From assembly GCF_013410405.1 (NCBI RefSeq), contig NZ_JACCFK010000001.1, positions 1,674,001 through 1,738,000 on the forward strand: a DNA stretch of 64,000 nucleotides, read 5' to 3'. The stretch comes from Amycolatopsis endophytica. GTDB taxonomy: Bacteria > Actinomycetota > Actinomycetes > Mycobacteriales > Pseudonocardiaceae. The position numbers were made by a program, and so were the translations under genes. Under the pieces are notes generated by a model. That model was not told where the DNA came from and made no database searches. It saw only the letters and a list, made by a program, of their open reading frames with translations. Of this stretch, positions 60,459-64,000 are shown one piece after another. The stretch's first letter is position 1; each line of letters begins with the position of its first letter.

Positions 60459-60881
60459 ATGATCTTCACCGAGCGTGAACGCGCTTACCTCGAAAGCCAG
60501 TCACTGGGGCGGATGGGCACCGTCGACGCGAAGGGACGGCCCCAGGTGCGGCCGCTGGGTTTCCAGCTCAACGACGACGGCACGATCGACATCGGCGGGC
60601 CGGAGCTCAGCAGGAGCCAGAAGTGGCGAAACCTCGAAAAGAACCCGGAAGTCTCGTTCGTCGTCGACGATCTGACCCCCGACGAGCCGGGTGCCGTCAA
60701 ACCGGGCTGGGGGCGTGGCGTCGAGATTCGCGGCACCGCCGAGCTGATCACCGGCCATGCGCCGCCCGCCTACGGCGGCGCGTGGTTCAGCGACGAGGTG
60801 ATCCGGATCCACCCGCGCGTCGTGCACGCGTGGCACCTCGACCCGGACCAGCTCACGCGCCGCGCTCAGGTCAGTGCCTGA
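60459..60881 (+). CDS. PPOX-class flavin/F420-binding protein
   Basis: A 140-residue pyridoxamine-phosphate-oxidase-like split-barrel protein: ERAYLESQSLGRMGTVDAKG, QVRPLGFQLNDDGTI, SRSQKWRNLEKNPEVSFVVD, RGVEIRGTAELI. This pattern is of the actinobacterial PPOX group that binds FMN or F420 and reduces small electrophiles or biliverdin-like compounds. The ATG has no Shine-Dalgarno and is preceded by a MerR-type promoter, so expression probably responds to a chemical signal. It overlaps the trans-sulfuration gene's end by 16 bases. Confidence 0.88.
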   Translation: MIFTERERAYLESQSLGRMGTVDAKGRPQVRPLGFQLNDDGTIDIGGPELSRSQKWRNLEKNPEVSFVVDDLTPDEPGAVKPGWGRGVEIRGTAELITGHAPPAYGGAWFSDEVIRIHPRVVHAWHLDPDQLTRRAQVSA

Positions 60882-61906
60882 GACAGGTCCCGCCAGAGGT
60901 CTTCGGGGTCTTCCAGGCCCACGCTGAACCGCACGAGGCCCGCGGGCACATGCGCGTCGCCCGGCCACATCGCGCGCCGTTCGACGATGCTTTCCACGCC
61001 GCCGAGGCTGGTCGCGTGCCGGATCAGCCGCAGCGACGCGCACAGCTTGTCCGCCGCGCCCGCGTCGGCCAGGTCGAAGGCGATCATGGTGCCCTGCCCC
61101 GGGTAGCGCACCTTCGTCACCGCCGGGTGCTCGCCGAGCCGGGGCGCCAGCAGGGCCGCGGTGCGTGACTGCTCCGCCAGCCGCACCGGCAGCGTGCGCA
61201 ACCCGCGCAGCGCGAGCCACGCTTCCAGCGCTCCGGGAGTCGCACCGCCACGCGTGCGGGCGTCGCGCAGCTCCTGCGCGACACCCTCGTCGGCCGCGAT
61301 CGTCAGCCCCAGCAGCAGATCGCTGTGACCGCCGATCAGCTTCGTCGCGCTGTGCACCACGATGTCCGCGCCCAGCGCGAGCGGCTGCTGACCGAGCGGC
61401 GTCGCGAAGGTGTTGTCCACCACCACGCGTGCCCGGTGACCGGTCAGCCCGGCGATGTCGATCAAGTCCAGCGTCGGGTTCGTCGGCGACTCCACCCACA
61501 CCACGTCCGCCTCGCGGGCGGCCGCCAGCCAGCCCGCCTGGTCGGACGGTTCGACGCGGCGCACCTTCAACCGCCCCTTGGCCGCCGCGTGGTCGAGCAG
61601 CCCGCGCGTGCCCGCGTAGCTGTAGACCGGCACCGCGACCTCGGCACCCACGTCCAGCAGGTCGAGCACCGCCGCCGCGGTCGCGATGCCCGACGCGAAC
61701 GCGATCGCGTGCCCGCCCTCGATCGCCCCGACGGTCTCCTCCAGCGCCAGCCACGTCGGCGTGCCGTCCTCACGGGCGTACTTGAAGCCCGCCCCGGCGA
61801 GGAAGGTGCTCGCCGGTACCAGCGGGGTGTTCAGCGGCTGCCCGGGTTCGTCCGGCCGCCCGGCGGCCACCGCGCGGGTGCGCGGCGCCAGGTCGTCGAA
61901 GTTCAC
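60866..61906 (-). CDS. PLP-dependent trans-sulfuration enzyme (cystathionine gamma-synthase/lyase family)
   Basis: A 346-residue Cys/Met metabolism PLP enzyme. PLP-binding K189 is in VVHSATKLIGGHSD; YSYAGTRGLL and VVWVESPTNPTLDL, with DNTFATP (D164), are the expected cofactor contacts. It is shorter than the usual ~380-400, mainly in the C-terminal domain, but the closing motif GLVRFSVGLEDPEDLWRDL is present. It could make or break cystathionine, or act as a gamma-lyase. The GTG at 61906 follows AGGGAGA. It converges with the PPOX gene. Confidence 0.88.
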   Translation of the reverse strand: MNFDDLAPRTRAVAAGRPDEPGQPLNTPLVPASTFLAGAGFKYAREDGTPTWLALEETVGAIEGGHAIAFASGIATAAAVLDLLDVGAEVAVPVYSYAGTRGLLDHAAAKGRLKVRRVEPSDQAGWLAAAREADVVWVESPTNPTLDLIDIAGLTGHRARVVVDNTFATPLGQQPLALGADIVVHSATKLIGGHSDLLLGLTIAADEGVAQELRDARTRGGATPGALEAWLALRGLRTLPVRLAEQSRTAALLAPRLGEHPAVTKVRYPGQGTMIAFDLADAGAADKLCASLRLIRHATSLGGVESIVERRAMWPGDAHVPAGLVRFSVGLEDPEDLWRDLSQALT

Positions 61907-62010
61907 GCGTTCTCCCTGATCAGTGCGCGGCGATCCCAACGTAACAGTCGAAAATGCGGCTACCGGCACCGGTCGGTACCGTGCAGCGACCGACGACAGG
62001 GAGGAACAGC

Positions 62011-62385
62011 ATGGCATTGGAACGGCCGGAGGTCGACAAGCCGACCGGACCGCCTCCGGCGGACCTGGAGGTCACGGACCTCAGCGTCGGCGACGGCGCG
62101 GAAGCCGCCGCGGGCAACGTCGTGTCCGTGCACTACGTGGGCGTCTCGCACTCGACCGGTGCTGAGTTCGACGCGTCGTGGAACCGGGGCGAACCGCTGC
62201 GCTTCCCGCTCGGCGCGGGGCACGTCATTCCCGGCTGGGACCAGGGCGTGCAGGGCATGAAGGTGGGCGGACGGCGACGTCTGGTCATCCCGCCGCACCT
62301 GGGTTACGGCGACCGCGGCGCCGGAGACGTGATCAAGCCGGGCGAGACCCTGATCTTCGTGGTGGACCTGGTCGGCGTCAGCTGA
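62011..62385 (+). CDS. FKBP-type peptidyl-prolyl isomerase
   Basis: A 124-residue cytoplasmic FKBP that speeds cis-trans rotation of X-Pro bonds. VVSVHYVGVSHSTGAEFDAS, FPLGAGHVIPGWDQGVQGMK, RRLVIPPHLGYGDRG and TLIFVVDLVGV are the classic motifs with the hydrophobic pocket (Y, F, W, Y). ATG after AGGGAGGAAC. Length matches the single-domain forms of actinomycetes. Divergent from the trans-sulfuration gene and overlapping the LysR gene end by eight bases. Confidence 0.95.
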   Translation: MALERPEVDKPTGPPPADLEVTDLSVGDGAEAAAGNVVSVHYVGVSHSTGAEFDASWNRGEPLRFPLGAGHVIPGWDQGVQGMKVGGRRRLVIPPHLGYGDRGAGDVIKPGETLIFVVDLVGVS

Positions 62386-63259
62386 GCCGGGACGCCACCC
62401 GCGTCAGCAGGCCCACCAGGGCCGAAACGTGGGCGGCCGGCCGGGGGCGGTGCACCGCGTGGATCTCGCGGTCCAGCGTGCTCCCGGCCAGGTCGCGCAC
62501 CACGATCCCGTCGGCGTCGCGCACCACCGTCGCCGGCACCAGCGCCGCGCCGAGGCCGGCGCGGACCAGCGCGAGGATCGCCGCGTAGTCCTTCGTCTCG
62601 TAGGCGATCCGCGGTTCGATCCCGTCCCGCGCGGCCAGCAGGTCCAGGCACGCGCGGTCCGCCGAGATCCAGTCGTCGGCGGCCAGGTCGACCAGTTTCA
62701 CCTCGTCCTTGCCCGCCGCCGGGTGCCGCGGCGGCAGCACCAGCCGCAGCCGGTCGGCCAGGAGCGGCACCCTCGTCAGCCCGCGTGCCGGGGGCAGGTG
62801 CCGCCCCGGGTAGCGGTGGGTGATCAGCAGGTCCAGCTCACCGGACACCACCAGGTCGTAGCCCTCCGGCGGTTCCAGGTCGGCCAGGCGCAGCCGCGTC
62901 TCCGGATGGGTCCGCCGGAACTCGCCGATGACCTGCGGCAACAGCACCTGGCCCGCGGTGGCGAAGGTGCCGACGGTCAGCGTCGCCGGTGGCCGGTCAC
63001 GCAGGGCCGCAAGCGCTTGCTCCGCCTCACGCAGCTCGCCGACGATCGCCTCGCCGTGCCGCACCAGGACGCGACCCGCCTCGGTCAGCGACGTGCCGGT
63101 GGCCCGGCGCTCCAGCAGCGCGCACCCGGCCTCGCGTTCGAGCCGGGCCAGTTGCTGGGACAGCGCGGACGCGGTGAAACCCATGGTGCGCGCCGCCGTC
63201 GCGATGGATCCGGCGTGGGCGACCTCGACGAGGACGCGGAGTCGTTCGGCGACGAGCAT
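62378..63259 (-). CDS. LysR-family regulator
   Basis: A 293-residue LysR regulator. HTH at ~4-62: LRVLVEVAHAGSIATAARTM, SALSQQLARLEREAGCALLE. The periplasmic-binding-like effector domain follows (~90-290) with LTVGTFATAGQVLLPQVIGEF and DLLITHRYPG. Divergent from the threonine/serine dehydratase, 73 bases away, which is its probable target; repeated CCGTAA half-sites fill that gap. Confidence 0.92.
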   Translation of the reverse strand: MLVAERLRVLVEVAHAGSIATAARTMGFTASALSQQLARLEREAGCALLERRATGTSLTEAGRVLVRHGEAIVGELREAEQALAALRDRPPATLTVGTFATAGQVLLPQVIGEFRRTHPETRLRLADLEPPEGYDLVVSGELDLLITHRYPGRHLPPARGLTRVPLLADRLRLVLPPRHPAAGKDEVKLVDLAADDWISADRACLDLLAARDGIEPRIAYETKDYAAILALVRAGLGAALVPATVVRDADGIVVRDLAGSTLDREIHAVHRPRPAAHVSALVGLLTRVASRLS

Positions 63260-63260
63260 G

Positions 63261-63310
63261 CCGTAAGTATCGCTAATGCCCGGCCACCGTAAAGCGCTGG
63301 CGGCTTACGG
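63261..63310. promoter_or_regulatory. LysR binding-site candidates
   Basis: CCGTAA occurs at 63261 and 63287 (26 bases apart) and, inverted, as TTACGG at 63305-63310. The pair CCGTAA-N12-TTACGG makes a dyad of LysR-like spacing. They lie between the regulator and the dehydratase gene. Confidence 0.45.
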
Positions 63311-63332
63311 CCGGGGTGCGCACAGTGGAGAC

Positions 63333-64000
63333 ATGACCACCACCGTCGTCCCCGACGTGACCGCCGCCGCGGACCGCATCCGCCCGCACGTCCGCCACAC
63401 CCCGCTGCTGCGCGCGGAGGTCGACGGCCGTCCGCTCGTGCTGAAACTCGAACACCTCCAGCGCACCGGCTCGTTCAAGCTGCGGGGCGCGCTGAACGCG
63501 CTGCTCGCCGGTGAGCGGCCAGGGCAGGTCGTCACGGCGTCGGGTGGCAACCACGGCATCGGGGTCGCGACGGCCGCGGCGATCCTCGGCCTGCCCGCGA
63601 CGATCGTGGTGCCCGAAACCGTGCCGGAGGGCAAGGCCCGCCGGATCGAAGCCGCCGGCGCGCGGCTGGTGCGGGCCGGGACGCGGTACGCGGAAGCGGC
63701 GGCGGCCGCGCACGAACTGGCCGAGGCTCCGGGCGCCCGCTACGTCGAGGCCTACAACGACCCCGTCGTGGTCGCCGGCCAGGGCACGGTGGCGGCGGAG
63801 ATCGTCGCGGACGCCCCGGACGTCGACTCGATCGCGGTCGCCGTGGGCGGCGGCGGGCTGGCCGCGGGTGTGGCGCTCGGGTCCGGCGGGCGGCTCACCG
63901 TCGCGGTCGAACCGGAGGGCTGTTCGTGCCTGCACCAGGCGCTGGCCGCCGGTCGCCCGGTGGACGCGCGGGTCGACTCGGTCGCCGCGTCGGCGCTGGG
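63333..64000 (+). CDS. Threonine/serine dehydratase, PLP-dependent (partial, runs off window)
   Basis: 222 residues are visible; the C-terminal third lies beyond the edge. It is a fold-type II PLP enzyme of the threonine/serine dehydratase group: LVLKLEHLQRTGSFKLRGAL with Schiff-base K49, TASGGNHGIGVA binding the substrate carboxylate, and VAVGGGGLAAGVAL, the phosphate loop. It deaminates Thr or Ser to the oxo acid. The ATG has GTGGAG upstream. Its divergent LysR neighbour probably regulates it. Serine racemase activity is an alternative. Confidence 0.9.
   Translation, partial: MTTTVVPDVTAAADRIRPHVRHTPLLRAEVDGRPLVLKLEHLQRTGSFKLRGALNALLAGERPGQVVTASGGNHGIGVATAAAILGLPATIVVPETVPEGKARRIEAAGARLVRAGTRYAEAAAAAHELAEAPGARYVEAYNDPVVVAGQGTVAAEIVADAPDVDSIAVAVGGGGLAAGVALGSGGRLTVAVEPEGCSCLHQALAAGRPVDARVDSVAASAL

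Noticed and set aside
1..64000. tRNA or rRNA genes, CRISPR arrays, insertion sequences, attachment sites
   Set aside because: No tRNA-like T-loop patterns, repeat-spacer series, transposase frames or paired terminal repeats were noticed on either strand by eye; a tRNA scan and repeat search would be decisive.

Overview
The window is actinobacterial DNA of very high GC with strongly GC-biased third codon positions, GTG/TTG starts, 4-base stop/start overlaps and several promoters of the leaderless type (TANNNT about 7 bases before the start codon). Gene content (XRE/MmyB regulators, PPOX and DUF6474-like proteins, an RHS toxin with a WXG-like head, a TioE-like MerR regulator) suggests a Pseudonocardiaceae member such as Amycolatopsis; the genus is an inference. 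No tRNA, rRNA, CRISPR array or insertion sequence was seen.

Layout. 0-7.5 kb: a membrane protein, then a tightly coupled surface-glycan operon (methyltransferase/kinase-like/methyltransferase protein, two glycosyltransferases, a coiled-coil protein). 7.6-9.5 kb: a tiny membrane protein and a NarL-type two-component system. 9.5-14.5 kb: an RHS polymorphic toxin with an overlapping putative immunity gene. 14.5-15.6 kb: two decayed genes, an MmyB regulator and an MFS exporter, that have lost their facing 5' ends. 15.6-23.5 kb: ECF sigma factor with VOC partner, UDP-glucose dehydrogenase, SDR, erythromycin esterase family hydrolase with divergent MerR-type regulator, RecB-like nuclease and a small helical protein. 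23.5-27.1 kb: an osmoprotectant (OpuC/ProU-type) ABC importer operon headed by a structured leader. 27.4-30.3 kb: copper-handling cluster (membrane protein, YcnI, CopC, CopD). 30.4-44.5 kb: mixed single genes and divergent regulator/enzyme pairs (beta-glucosidase with MFS and TetR, epimerase with TetR, PLP racemase/aldolase with lactone oxidase, and others). 44.5-48.5 kb: a 26-codon gene with its own terminator, a receptor-like Ser/Thr kinase and two CoA-ester lyases. 48.6-59.6 kb: a long operon for import and breakdown of an amide or peptide-like compound (dipeptide-type ABC importer, aldehyde dehydrogenase, SDR, amidase, unknown protein) with a divergent FadR-type regulator and a clear operator. 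59.5-64 kb: ArsR/SRPBCC pair, PPOX protein behind a MerR-type promoter, trans-sulfuration enzyme, FKBP isomerase, LysR regulator and a threonine dehydratase that runs off the end.

The most interesting items are the RHS toxin/immunity module with an unassigned C-terminal domain, the double 5' deletion at about 14.87 kb, the nested stem structure before the osmoprotectant operon, the short self-contained 26-codon transcript, the WbdD-like glycan protein, and a set of regulator/operator pairs readable directly from DNA symmetry.
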